Positions 35,124 to 45,065 of a DNA stretch of 64,000 nt are shown piece after piece (position 1 is the stretch's first letter; every line of letters starts with the position of its first letter). A program made the translations under genes and the position numbers. Below the pieces are notes generated by a model, which saw only the letters and a list, made by a program, of their open reading frames with translations, was not told where the DNA came from and did not search any database. Source of the stretch: Kytococcus sedentarius DSM 20547 (lineage in GTDB: Bacteria; Actinomycetota; Actinomycetes; Actinomycetales; Dermatophilaceae); contig NC_013169.1 of the NCBI RefSeq assembly GCF_000023925.1, positions 868,001-932,000 on the forward strand, read 5' to 3'.

Positions 35124-36296
35124 ATGTCCTCCACGCCGCGGCCTGCGTCGCAACCCCGTGGCTGGCCGGCCATCGTCGCCGTGGTCGGCCTGCTGGTGAT
35201 CCTCTTCGGCATCGGGGCGGTGGTGATGGGGCTGACCTTCGGGCTGCAGTTCGGCGACGTCGAGCTGCCGCTGATGGCCCTGCTCGCCGCGATCCCCCTG
35301 TGCATCGTGGTGCCGGTCTTCCTGTGGCTCGACTCCTTCGAGCGGGAACCCGGGTGGCTGCTGGCCCTCGCGCTGGCCTGGGGGGCGATCGTCGCCACCG
35401 GGTTCGCCCTGATCATCAACGAGGTCGGCTACGCGATCGCGTCGGTCATGTCCCTCCCGGCCGATGCGGTGGCCGCGGTGATCGTGGCGCCGCTTGCCGA
35501 GGAGTCGCTCAAGGGGGCCTTCCTGCTCGGCCTGTGGTGGTTCCGCCCCCGCCAGCTCAACGGGGTGGTCGACGGCATCGTGTACGCGGGCGTGGTGGCG
35601 GCGGGCTTCGCGTTCGTGGAGAACATCCTCTACTTCGCCACGGCCCTGGGGGAGCTCGGCGCCGAGGGCCTGACGGCCACCTTCGTCATGCGCGGCCTGG
35701 CCAGCCCGTTCGCGCACCCGCTGTTCACGGTGTGCATCGGCGCGGCCGTGGGGCGGGCGGTGCTCAGCCGCAGTGCGGGGTGGCGCTTCGCCCTGCCGGT
35801 CCTCGGCTGGTGCGCGGCCGTCCTGCTGCACGGCATCTGGAATCTGTCGGTGGTGCTGCAGGCGGGCTGGCTGCTGCTCTACCTGCTCTTCGAGGTGCCG
35901 GTGTTCATCGCCTTCCTGGTCTTCGTGGTGTGGGTGCGCCGGTACGAGCTGCGCCACGTCAGCCGCCACCTTGAGGCGTACGTGCGCAGCGGGTGGCTCA
36001 CCGGCTTCGAGGCCCGGATGGTGGGGCACGCCCCCGAGCGTCGCCGGGCCGTGGCCTGGGCCGAAAGTGCTGCCGGGCGCGACGGGCGCCGGGCGATGCG
36101 GGAGTTCCAGCGCCTGGCCACCCGGTTGGCCCACCTGCGGGCGCGGCTCGACCGGTACCACCGCGCCCACGGACCGGTGGACCGTCGTCCGGCCCCGGCC
36201 TGGGAGGTGCGGGAGGTGGCCGAGCAGCAGCAGCTCCTCGAGCGGCTGCCCGCGCTGCGTGCGCGCTTCGCCGGGACCCCGGGGCTCAGGTCCTAG
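35124..36296 (+). CDS. PrsW-family intramembrane metalloprotease
   Basis: A 390-residue polytopic membrane protein with about eight hydrophobic segments in residues 10-275 and a basic cytoplasmic tail of about 110 residues. The family motifs are Glu126-Glu127 in PLAEESLKG, the GFAFVENILYF segment, His in SPFAHPLFT and HGIWNL. These Glu/His residues are the proposed metal ligands and catalytic residues of PrsW, which in Bacillus starts anti-sigma factor cleavage. The substrate here is unknown and no anti-sigma gene is nearby. An in-frame GTG at 35118 is less likely, given the -10 spacing. Confidence 0.85.
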   Translation: MSSTPRPASQPRGWPAIVAVVGLLVILFGIGAVVMGLTFGLQFGDVELPLMALLAAIPLCIVVPVFLWLDSFEREPGWLLALALAWGAIVATGFALIINEVGYAIASVMSLPADAVAAVIVAPLAEESLKGAFLLGLWWFRPRQLNGVVDGIVYAGVVAAGFAFVENILYFATALGELGAEGLTATFVMRGLASPFAHPLFTVCIGAAVGRAVLSRSAGWRFALPVLGWCAAVLLHGIWNLSVVLQAGWLLLYLLFEVPVFIAFLVFVVWVRRYELRHVSRHLEAYVRSGWLTGFEARMVGHAPERRRAVAWAESAAGRDGRRAMREFQRLATRLAHLRARLDRYHRAHGPVDRRPAPAWEVREVAEQQQLLERLPALRARFAGTPGLRS

Positions 36297-36344
36297 ACTT
36301 GGCTCCTGCGCCGTGGGCGTGTGCCTGCGCACGCGCCGCCGCCC

Positions 36345-36417
36345 GCCCCCGTAGCTCAATGGACAGAGCACCGGCCTTCTAATCCGATGGTTGCGCGTTC
36401 GAATCGCGCCGGGGGCA
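36345..36417 (+). tRNA. tRNA-Arg (anticodon TCT)
   Basis: A 73-nt cloverleaf: acceptor GCCCCCG/CGGGGGC, D-arm AGCTCAATGGACAGAGC, anticodon loop CTTCTAA, T-arm GCGTTCGAATCGC. It reads AGA, a rare codon in such a high-GC genome. Confidence 0.95.
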
Positions 36418-36449
36418 CGAGCCTGCTCTCGCCCGGCGGTCCGGGGGCC

Positions 36450-36455
36450 TAGTCT
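36450..36455 (+). promoter_or_regulatory. -10 box of the first GTPase gene, leaderless type
   Basis: TAGTCT followed by 7 nt (GTGCACC) and then the GTG at 36463. Confidence 0.45.
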
Positions 36456-36462
36456 GTGCACC

Positions 36463-38175
36463 GTGACTGAGCGCGTGGACCCCGAGCTTCTCGATGCCGT
36501 GACCGACCTGCGTGGTGCCGTCGCGGCCGCGCGCTTTCCGCTGGAGGCGCCCCGCGCCGCAGAGGCCCGCGACCAGCGCGGTCAGCTGTTGCGCCAGCTC
36601 GACGACTACGCCCTCCCCCGCCTGAAGGCCCTGGACGCCCCGCTGCTCTGCGTGGTGGGAGGGTCGACCGGGGCCGGCAAGTCCACCCTGGTGAACTCCC
36701 TGCTGGGCGGCGTGGTGACGCGCAGTGGCGTGCTGCGCCCGACCACCCGCGCGTCGGTGCTGATCCACCACCCCAGCGATGCGGGCTGGTTCACCACCGA
36801 CCGCGTGCTGCCGGAGCTGGCCCGGGTCACCGGGGGTGAGGGCGACGACGCCGATGCCGGTGCGGTGCGCTTGGTGGAGTCCCGCACCCTGCGGCCCGGC
36901 CTCGCGCTCCTGGACGCCCCGGACATCGACTCGGTGGTGCAGGCCAACCGCGAACTCGCCCGCCAACTGCTGGGCGCGGCGGACCTGTGGGTGTTCGTCA
37001 CCACGGCCGCCCGCTACGCCGACGCCGTGCCGTGGCAGATGCTGCTGCAGGCCGCCGAGCGCGGCACCTCCGTGGCACTCGTGCTCGACCGCGTGCCCGA
37101 GGGCGCCATGGAGGAGGTGCGCACGGACTTCTCGGCGATGCTGCGCGAGCAGGGGCTGGGCGACGCGCCGGTGTTCTCCGTCCCGGAGTCCCACCTCACC
37201 GAGGACGGGCTCCTCCCGTCCGAGGAGGTGCGCGCCCTGCGCGGGTGGCTGCACTCGTTGGCCGACGACGCCGACGCCCGGCAGGCGGTCATCCGCCGCA
37301 CCTTGGCCGGCACGCTGGCCTCGCTGCAGCGCCGTTCCCTGCAGGTCGCCGAGGGGGTGGACGCCCAGGTCTCGGTGGTCGAGAGCCTGCGCGAGGACGC
37401 CCGCCGCGGGCATGCCGACGCCCGGGGCCGGGTGGAGGAGGCCATGAGCGACGGCTCCCTGCTGCGCGGTGAGGTGCTGGCCCGCTGGCAGGAGCTCGTG
37501 GGCACCGGGGAGATCTTCAAGCAGCTCGATGCGGGCGTCGGTCGCCTGCGCGACCGCATCACCTCCTTCGTGACGGGCAAGCCGCGCACCGCGACCACCG
37601 ACGACCTCGGGGAGGCGCTGGAGGACGGCGTCGCGCAGCTGTTGGAGGCCCAGCTCGAGGCCGCCGCCGCGGTCACCGCACGTGCCTGGCGGGCCGATCC
37701 GGCTGGTGAGGCGCTGCTGGAGCGGCACCCCGACCTGGCACGTCCCGGGGCGGGGGTGCGCGAACGCAGCCAGCAGCTGGTGCACGACTGGCAGTCCGAC
37801 GTGCTGGACCTCGTCCGCAAGCAGGCCGGCAGCAAGCGCACCACGGCCCGGTACCTGGCCCTGGGCGTCAACGGCATCGGGGTGCTGCTGATGGTGCTGG
37901 TGTTCGCCAGCACCGGCGGGGCGCTGCTGGGCAGCGAGGTGGCCATCGCCGGCGGTTCGGCCGTGGTGGCCCAGCGCCTGCTGGAGGCCGTCTTCGGCGA
38001 CCAGGCCGTGCGCTCGCTCGCGGCTGCGGCCCGGCGCAACCTCATGGAGCGCGTCGGCACCCTGTTGGACCAGGAGCGGGCGCGCTACGAGCGGGTGCTG
38101 GCGGACGTGGGCGTGAGCCCGGAGGTGGCCGCCCACCTGCGCTCGGCCGCCGCCGAGGTGGAGGTCCAGCGATGA
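36463..38175 (+). CDS. Dynamin-like/50S-binding-type GTPase, first of a pair
   Basis: A 570-residue GTPase: P-loop GGSTGAGKST at 66-75, Thr-rich switch I (RPTTRASVLIHH) and G3 LLDAPDIDSV. The G4 position is weak (LVLDRVPEG, where N/TKxD is expected). A long helical region follows, and a hydrophobic hairpin near 465-510 (NGIGVLLMVLVFASTGGALLG then EVAIAGGSAVV, split). This layout resembles paired bacterial dynamin-like proteins that remodel or protect membranes, or ABC/YfjP-type GTPases. The stop overlaps the next GTPase start (ATGA), so the two probably act as a hetero-pair. Confidence 0.8.
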   Translation: MTERVDPELLDAVTDLRGAVAAARFPLEAPRAAEARDQRGQLLRQLDDYALPRLKALDAPLLCVVGGSTGAGKSTLVNSLLGGVVTRSGVLRPTTRASVLIHHPSDAGWFTTDRVLPELARVTGGEGDDADAGAVRLVESRTLRPGLALLDAPDIDSVVQANRELARQLLGAADLWVFVTTAARYADAVPWQMLLQAAERGTSVALVLDRVPEGAMEEVRTDFSAMLREQGLGDAPVFSVPESHLTEDGLLPSEEVRALRGWLHSLADDADARQAVIRRTLAGTLASLQRRSLQVAEGVDAQVSVVESLREDARRGHADARGRVEEAMSDGSLLRGEVLARWQELVGTGEIFKQLDAGVGRLRDRITSFVTGKPRTATTDDLGEALEDGVAQLLEAQLEAAAAVTARAWRADPAGEALLERHPDLARPGAGVRERSQQLVHDWQSDVLDLVRKQAGSKRTTARYLALGVNGIGVLLMVLVFASTGGALLGSEVAIAGGSAVVAQRLLEAVFGDQAVRSLAAAARRNLMERVGTLLDQERARYERVLADVGVSPEVAAHLRSAAAEVEVQR

Positions 38176-39866
38176 GCACGTTCGGTGGGCGAGGGCGCGA
38201 GGGGGGGGCGACCGGGCAGGACCGGGACCAGGAGGAGCAGCGGACCCACCTGCGGGAGCGCGCGGTCGCGCTGAGCGAGGCCGTGGCCAGCGGCGGACGG
38301 GAGCTGGAGCCGGTGGCCGCCGGGCGGGCCGGCACGGTCGCGGCCAAGGTGGACGAGCGGACCGCCCTGGCGGGGGACCACACCATCGTGGCGCTGGCCG
38401 GTGCCACCGGGTCGGGCAAGAGCTCGCTGACCAACGCGCTGGCGGGTGCGCAGGTGACCGAGCCGGGCATCAAGCGACCGACGACGTCCACCACATCGGC
38501 CGTGGTCTGGGGGTCGGCGCCGGCCACCGAGGTGCTGGACTGGATCGGGGTCCACCGCCGTCACCGTGCCGAGGGCGGACCGGAGGGCGAGGAGGCCGCT
38601 GCGGTGGCCCCCGGGGCGCTGGACGGGCTGGTGCTGCTCGACCTGCCGGACTTCGACTCCCGGGAGACGGCGCACCACGCCGAGGCCGACCGCGTGCTGG
38701 AGATGGCGGACCTCTTCCTGTGGGTGACCGACCCGCAGAAGTACGCCGACGCCCGCATGCACGACGACTACATCCGGGCCCGGCGCCACCACGACACGGT
38801 GATGTTGGTAGCCCTCAACCAGGCCGACCTGCTGCCGCCCGATGCGCGCGAGCAGGTGCTGGCCGACCTGCGGGGCCTGCTCGCGCGCGACGGGGTGGGT
38901 GACGTGGTGGTGCTGCCGGTCTCGGCGCGCACCGGGCTGGGTCTGGACGCACTGCGTGACGCACTGGCGCAGATCGTGGCCGAGAAGCGGGCCGTGCGGG
39001 CCCGCCTCCTGGGCGACGTGCGCACCTCCGCCGAGGCCCTGCTGGACTCGGTGGGCGAGCGGGAGCCGGAGATCAGCCTGCCCGGGGACGACCGGCTGGT
39101 GCCGGCACTGAGCCGTGCCGCGGGCGTGCCGACCGTGCTGCGGGCCGTGGAGGCCGACCACCTGCGCCGCGCCACCGCCGCCACGGGGTGGCCGGTGACG
39201 CGTTGGGTGCGCCACCTGCGTCCGGACCCCCTCAAGCGCCTGCGCCTGGGGGAGGGGGAGTCGGCCGGCGATCGTGACTTCTCCCCGGCGCGCGGGCGGT
39301 CCTCCATCCCGCAGGCCTCGCAGACCGCGACCTCCGCGGTGGACCTGGCCTGCCGCGAGGTGGGTGACGCCGCGGCGGTCGGCCTGCCGCGCCGGTGGGC
39401 CGAGGCGGTCATGGATGCCGCCGTCCCCCCGATCGACCGGCTGTCCGACGAGCTGGACACCGCCGTGCGCCGCACCGGCGTGCAGCAACGCTCGAGCTGG
39501 TGGTGGCCGGTCGTCGGCGTCCTGCAGTGGCTGCTCCTGCTCGCGACGGTCGTGGGCCTGCTGTGGCTGGTCGCGCTCGCACTCGGTGAGGGCTTCCTTC
39601 ACCTGCCGCTGGGGGAGCCGCCTACCTGGCGCGGCCTGCCGATCCCGGCCCTGCTGCTGGTGGGGGGCCTGTCACTGGGGCTGCTGCTGGCGCTGCTGGC
39701 GCGGTTCATCGCGGGATTCGGGGCGCGGCGGCGTCGCCGTCAGGTCGCCCGCGAGATGCACGGGGCGATCGGCGAGGTGGCCCAGACGCGTGTGCTCGAC
39801 CCGGTGAACGAGGTGCTGGACCGGCACCGCCGCACCCGGGAGCTGCTGCACTCCGCCCTCCGCTGA
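38172..39866 (+). CDS. Dynamin-like/YfjP-type GTPase, second of a pair
   Basis: A 564-residue GTPase: P-loop GATGSGKSS at 77-85, switch I KRPTTSTTSAVVW, G3 LLDLPDFDSRE and G4 VALNQADLLPP, where NQAD replaces NKxD. Two transmembrane helices lie near 445-475 and 495-520 (WLLLLATVVGLLWLVALALG and LLLVGGLSLGLLLALLARF), followed by a short amphipathic C-terminus. Translationally coupled to the first GTPase by a 4-nt overlap. The role is inferred only as membrane-associated nucleotide-dependent remodelling. Confidence 0.8.
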   Translation: MSTFGGRGREGGATGQDRDQEEQRTHLRERAVALSEAVASGGRELEPVAAGRAGTVAAKVDERTALAGDHTIVALAGATGSGKSSLTNALAGAQVTEPGIKRPTTSTTSAVVWGSAPATEVLDWIGVHRRHRAEGGPEGEEAAAVAPGALDGLVLLDLPDFDSRETAHHAEADRVLEMADLFLWVTDPQKYADARMHDDYIRARRHHDTVMLVALNQADLLPPDAREQVLADLRGLLARDGVGDVVVLPVSARTGLGLDALRDALAQIVAEKRAVRARLLGDVRTSAEALLDSVGEREPEISLPGDDRLVPALSRAAGVPTVLRAVEADHLRRATAATGWPVTRWVRHLRPDPLKRLRLGEGESAGDRDFSPARGRSSIPQASQTATSAVDLACREVGDAAAVGLPRRWAEAVMDAAVPPIDRLSDELDTAVRRTGVQQRSSWWWPVVGVLQWLLLLATVVGLLWLVALALGEGFLHLPLGEPPTWRGLPIPALLLVGGLSLGLLLALLARFIAGFGARRRRRQVAREMHGAIGEVAQTRVLDPVNEVLDRHRRTRELLHSALR

Positions 39867-39903
39867 CCTCTGCTCGTCCACAGGGTGGCTTGCCGTCGGT
39901 GAC

Positions 39904-39959
39904 GGGCCGGCTGCCCGGTTGGCCACGGTGTGCTGACCGCCGGCCAACCGGGCCGGCCC
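39904..39959. terminator. 18-bp hairpin with CTG bulge before ssb
   Basis: Left arm 39904-39924 and right arm 39942-39959 pair over 18 bp, interrupted only by a 3-nt CTG bulge on the left. The loop is 17 nt. It lies 38 nt after the second GTPase gene and ends 15 nt before the ssb ATG, so it may terminate the GTPase operon or shape the ssb leader. Confidence 0.55.
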
Positions 39960-39974
39960 AGTGGGGAGAGAACC

Positions 39975-40511
39975 ATGAGCGAGACCTACCTGACCGTGAC
40001 CGGCAACGTGGCGACCCAGCCGATCCTGCGCCAGGGGCGCAGCGGCACGGCCTTCCTGACCTTCCGGTTGGCGCAGAACATCAACCGGGTGGACCGCTCC
40101 ACCGGGGTGGTCGACACCGTGGCCACCAACTGGATGACGGTGTGCGCCTTCCGCAACCAGGCGGTGAACCTCTACCGCTCGCTGACCAAGGGGCAGCCGG
40201 TGATCGTGCACGGCCGGCTGCGGATCCAGGACTGGTCCACCGACGAGCGCAGCGGCACCACCGTGGAGCTCGAGGCCACCGCCGTGGGGCACGACCTCTC
40301 GCGGGGGCAGTCCTGCTTCGTGAAGGTCGCGAGCCCGCCCATGCCGCAGGTCGGCGACGCCGAGGAGGAGCGCCAGCGCCTGCGTGCGGTGGCCGCCGAG
40401 GCGGCGGTCACGGCAGCGGAGAGCTCGCTGCCGGTGTTCGTGGAGCCGGCCCCCCAGGACCAGGAGGCGGGGGTGGCTCCCGAGCCCGAGCCCGAGGTGG
40501 TCTCCGCCTGA
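39975..40511 (+). CDS. ssb: Single-stranded DNA-binding protein
   Basis: A 178-residue protein with an N-terminal OB fold (residues 1-110; SETYLTVTGNVATQPILRQ, NWMTVCAFRNQAVNLYRSL, VIVHGRLRIQDWS). The C-terminal region is acidic and Ala/Glu-rich but ends PEPEVVSA, without the DDDIPF-type tip that recruits replication and repair partners. It is therefore probably the accessory SSB (SsbB type) rather than the replicative one. GGGGAGAG precedes the ATG. Confidence 0.88.
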   Translation: MSETYLTVTGNVATQPILRQGRSGTAFLTFRLAQNINRVDRSTGVVDTVATNWMTVCAFRNQAVNLYRSLTKGQPVIVHGRLRIQDWSTDERSGTTVELEATAVGHDLSRGQSCFVKVASPPMPQVGDAEEERQRLRAVAAEAAVTAAESSLPVFVEPAPQDQEAGVAPEPEPEVVSA

Positions 40512-40570
40512 GTGCCGGGCGCGCGGGCCCCGGGTGCCCGGCCACGGTCCCGGGGCGTCGCGCCACGGCC

Positions 40571-40576
40571 TAGACT
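40571..40576 (+). promoter_or_regulatory. -10 box of ettA, leaderless type
   Basis: TAGACT followed by 8 nt and then the ATG at 40585. Confidence 0.4.
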
Positions 40577-40584
40577 CAGCTCCC

Positions 40585-42267
<1,683 letters not shown>

Positions 42268-43269
42268 GTGAGCCGGCCCCGCCGTCGACGCCCATCCCCC
42301 CTGCCATCGCGGGAGGGGGTGGGCGTCGCCCGTGTGCGCATCCCGCCGGGCGGGGACTGGACCACGGTGGCCGAGGCGCTCGCGGAGGTGACCGGGCAGC
42401 CAGAGCTCGTCCGTGCCGGCGTCGAGGCCGGGGAGGTGGTCGTGGACGACGGGGTACCCGGCTCCCGCGGGCTCGTCGTCGACGCGACCACCGAGTACCT
42501 GCCCACGGGGCCTCGCCGCCGCGTGGCGTGGCTCTACCGGCCGTACCCGACCGAGCCCGAGGTGCCTGGCGGGCTGCCGGTTCTCCAGGCTGACGAGCAC
42601 TGCGTGGTGGTCGACAAGCCGCCCTTCCTGGCGACCATCCCGCGCGGGGTGCACGTGCAGCAGACGGTGGTCGCACGCGTGCGCGAGGACTTCCCCGAGG
42701 CCGTGCCGGTGCACCGGCTCGACCGGCTCACCTCCGGCGTGCTGCTGTGCGCCCGCACCCCGGAGGCCCGGCGTCCCCTGCAGCAGCTCTTCGAGAAGCG
42801 TCAGGTGGCCAAGACCTACGAGGCGCTGGTGTCGCTGCCTCCCGAGGAGGCGGCCGGCGCCTTCTCGGTGTCACCAGGAGTGGAGGGCCTGGGGCTGGCG
42901 GAGCGCGTGGAGCGGGCGATCGGCGAGCAGGAGCACCACCTGGTGAAGAAGCGCGGGAGCCAGCAGGTGGTCGTGGTGCCCGGGCCGCCGAACGCGCTCA
43001 CCCGCATCGAGGTGGTGGAAGTCGACGAGGCCACCGGGCGGGCGCGGCTGCGGTTGTTCCCGCACACCGGGCGTACCCACCAGCTGCGGGTGCAGCTGGC
43101 GCACCTGGGGCTGCCGATCGTCGGGGACCCGCTCTATCCCGTGCAGACCGAGCAGGTGACGGGGGACTTCTCCACGCCGCTGCAGCTGCTGGCGACCCGG
43201 CTGGAGTGGACCGACCCGTGGACGGGGAAGGCCCGGCGGGCGGAGTCGCGCTCTCCTCTGCTTGGCTGA
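42268..43269 (+). CDS. RluA-family RNA pseudouridine synthase
   Basis: A 333-residue pseudouridine synthase with the family signature HRLDRLTSGVLL (catalytic Asp152), VVDKPPFLATIP and the C-terminal HTGRTHQLRVQLAHLG. The GTG start directly abuts the ettA stop. The N-terminal RRRRPSPLPSREGVGVARVRIPPG matches the usual actinobacterial N-terminus of this family (shown as residues 5-28), supporting this start even though a hairpin-like sequence overlaps it. The target uridine in rRNA or tRNA is not known. Confidence 0.88.
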   Translation: MSRPRRRRPSPLPSREGVGVARVRIPPGGDWTTVAEALAEVTGQPELVRAGVEAGEVVVDDGVPGSRGLVVDATTEYLPTGPRRRVAWLYRPYPTEPEVPGGLPVLQADEHCVVVDKPPFLATIPRGVHVQQTVVARVREDFPEAVPVHRLDRLTSGVLLCARTPEARRPLQQLFEKRQVAKTYEALVSLPPEEAAGAFSVSPGVEGLGLAERVERAIGEQEHHLVKKRGSQQVVVVPGPPNALTRIEVVEVDEATGRARLRLFPHTGRTHQLRVQLAHLGLPIVGDPLYPVQTEQVTGDFSTPLQLLATRLEWTDPWTGKARRAESRSPLLG

Positions 43270-43274
43270 CCCGT

Positions 43275-43622
43275 ATGCGCATCGAACGAGTTGTGCCGAT
43301 CCTGACAGTGGCGGACCTGGAGGCGACAGCTGCGCACCATGAAGTGGTGCTCGGGATGCAGCGGGTCATGGATCACGGGTGGATCGTCACCCTGGCGGAC
43401 GGCGCGGGGCACCAGTTGAGCCTGATGACGAAGGACGCGACCGCACCGGTCAACCCGGTTCTCTCGGTCTTCGTGGACGACGTCCAGGAGGCCCACGATC
43501 GTGCTGTCGAGGCCGGCCTCGTGATCGTGCACCCGCTGACCGACGAGACGTGGGGCGTGACTCGCTTCTTCTACCGAGCGCCCGACGGACAGGTGGTGAA
43601 CGTCGGCATGCACACCCCCTGA
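43275..43622 (+). CDS. VOC (glyoxalase/bleomycin resistance-type) protein
   Basis: A 115-residue single vicinal-oxygen-chelate fold protein: PILTVADLEATAAHHEVVLG for the first beta-alpha-beta unit and VFVDDVQEAHDRAVEAGLVI plus FFYRAPDGQVVNVG for the second. Metal ligand positions are not conserved well enough to name a reaction. It starts 5 nt after the pseudouridine synthase gene. Third-position GC is visibly lower than in its neighbours, a feature shared with the next gene. Confidence 0.75.
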   Translation: MRIERVVPILTVADLEATAAHHEVVLGMQRVMDHGWIVTLADGAGHQLSLMTKDATAPVNPVLSVFVDDVQEAHDRAVEAGLVIVHPLTDETWGVTRFFYRAPDGQVVNVGMHTP

Positions 43623-43688
43623 AGCCGGGGAGGTGTCACCGCGCGGTGGATCAGAGGGGCCTCCGCAGGCGTGGGGTGGGTCGCCGCG

Positions 43689-45059
43689 TCAGTCCGGTTG
43701 AACCCCGTGGAACTCCACGGCCTGCCCCTGTCGGTCGTAGGTGATGGCGGTGCTGACGCGCAGCGTGAGGCCGGGACCGAGCGGGAGAGCGCGTGGCCGT
43801 CCGCTGCCACCGCCGGTCCGCTCACCGGCCACCGTCACGTGGTCCAGCCCCTGCAACCCCAGCAGGAAGTCCTCTGCGGCGCTGTAGGTCATGGAGTCCA
43901 CCGGCACTCGGAGTCTCCCCGGCCAGCACGGTCGTGCGCTGGGATTCGCCCACCGGGCTCGAACGGCGGCCAACCCACCACGGCCGGTGCTGAACGCGCT
44001 GGATCCGATGCGGGTCCGCTCCCGGAGGAATCGGTCGCGCAGACGCATCGCGAGCAGGAGGTTCCCGCCGGTGTTCCCCCGCAGGTCAAGCTCCAGCAGC
44101 TGCGTCGGCCGCGCACCCCGGCACAGGTCGTCGAAGGCCTCCTCGATGCCGATCTCGGGCAGGAAGGCCGCTAGCCGCAGCCGAATCACGCCATCGGGCC
44201 CTGGCTCCACCTCCAGGACGTCCGAGAGAGCGGGAGCCTGGGGCCTCTCCACCCAGGATGCGGTTCGTCCCGTGCGTGGATCGTGGGCCTCGAAGGTGCG
44301 TGCCTCGCCAGGCACCGCCAGGGCGCGGCGCGCAGCCACCCGCGCGTGCTGCTGGGGAGTCGCGCCCGTCGTGCGCAGCCAACGCTCGGGGCGGTCAACC
44401 GTGACGACCCACCCTGGCCGCACCCCAAGCCTCCACGCCGGTGCTGTCGGCGGAATCGCTTCCAGAGTCACACCATCAGAGGTCAAGGTGCCGACGTAGG
44501 GCAGGTTGTGGCCCCGCTCGTCGCGGGCGATGACGGCTGTGTGCGCATCTCCGAGCTCTGCCACCCATTCCTGGGCCCAGGGGGTGAAGGCCGCCCAGGT
44601 GTCGGGAACCTCCTGCAGGCGTCGGCCAACCCACTGGTGGCGGTCGATGGAGCGCAGGGCGAAGGAGGGGTAGGTGCCGAGCACCTCGTCGTGGATGAGG
44701 CGAGCAGCAGCCGACGGGGAGTCCGGTGCTCGGTATACGGCGGGCTGATGGGGCTGCCTGGCCACGGTGTGGAGCAGCTGCATCGTGCTCATCACCTCGT
44801 TCGGTCCGTTCGCGTGCGAGGTCAGAGTCAGTGTGGAAGGCTCCCAGACCAGGCAGGGGGCGTCCGTTGCCGACCGTGGCGTGACCGTCCAGGTGGCCTC
44901 TTCGTCAGAGCGGCGGCTGCCAACGTGGACCCGGCAGCCGAGGACTGACTCGAACTCGTCCGATTCGGCCTCCACGAGGGCCAGCATCGAGGAATCGAAA
45001 CCTGCGTCCTCGAGGTCGAGCCACAGGATGTTGCCTTCGTGGAGCCCAGGCAGCGGCAT
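43689..45059 (-). CDS. S41-family (tail-specific protease-like) peptidase
   Basis: A 456-residue protein. The N-terminal 250 residues are of unclear fold, including DDV-like LIHDEVLGTYPSFALRS and a PDZ-like stretch (VTLEAIPPTAPAWRLGVRPGWVV, residues about 198-220). The C-terminal S41 core has LELDLRGNTGGNLLLAMRL, the nucleophile Ser393 in MTYSAAED (with Glu396), AGERTGGGSG and the terminal GVQPD. There is no signal peptide or transmembrane helix, so it is probably cytoplasmic. It starts 6 nt after the acyl-CoA thioesterase stop on the same strand. Codon use is less extreme in GC than in its neighbours, which may mean recent acquisition. Confidence 0.75.
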   Translation of the reverse strand: MPLPGLHEGNILWLDLEDAGFDSSMLALVEAESDEFESVLGCRVHVGSRRSDEEATWTVTPRSATDAPCLVWEPSTLTLTSHANGPNEVMSTMQLLHTVARQPHQPAVYRAPDSPSAAARLIHDEVLGTYPSFALRSIDRHQWVGRRLQEVPDTWAAFTPWAQEWVAELGDAHTAVIARDERGHNLPYVGTLTSDGVTLEAIPPTAPAWRLGVRPGWVVTVDRPERWLRTTGATPQQHARVAARRALAVPGEARTFEAHDPRTGRTASWVERPQAPALSDVLEVEPGPDGVIRLRLAAFLPEIGIEEAFDDLCRGARPTQLLELDLRGNTGGNLLLAMRLRDRFLRERTRIGSSAFSTGRGGLAAVRARWANPSARPCWPGRLRVPVDSMTYSAAEDFLLGLQGLDHVTVAGERTGGGSGRPRALPLGPGLTLRVSTAITYDRQGQAVEFHGVQPD

Positions 45060-45065
45060 CGGGTC

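Noticed and set aside
42287-42327. Terminator-like GC hairpin just after ettA
   Set aside because: It lies inside the N-terminal coding part of the pseudouridine synthase, whose basic N-terminal sequence is conserved in the family. Pairing also needs a bulged T, so a terminator there is doubtful.
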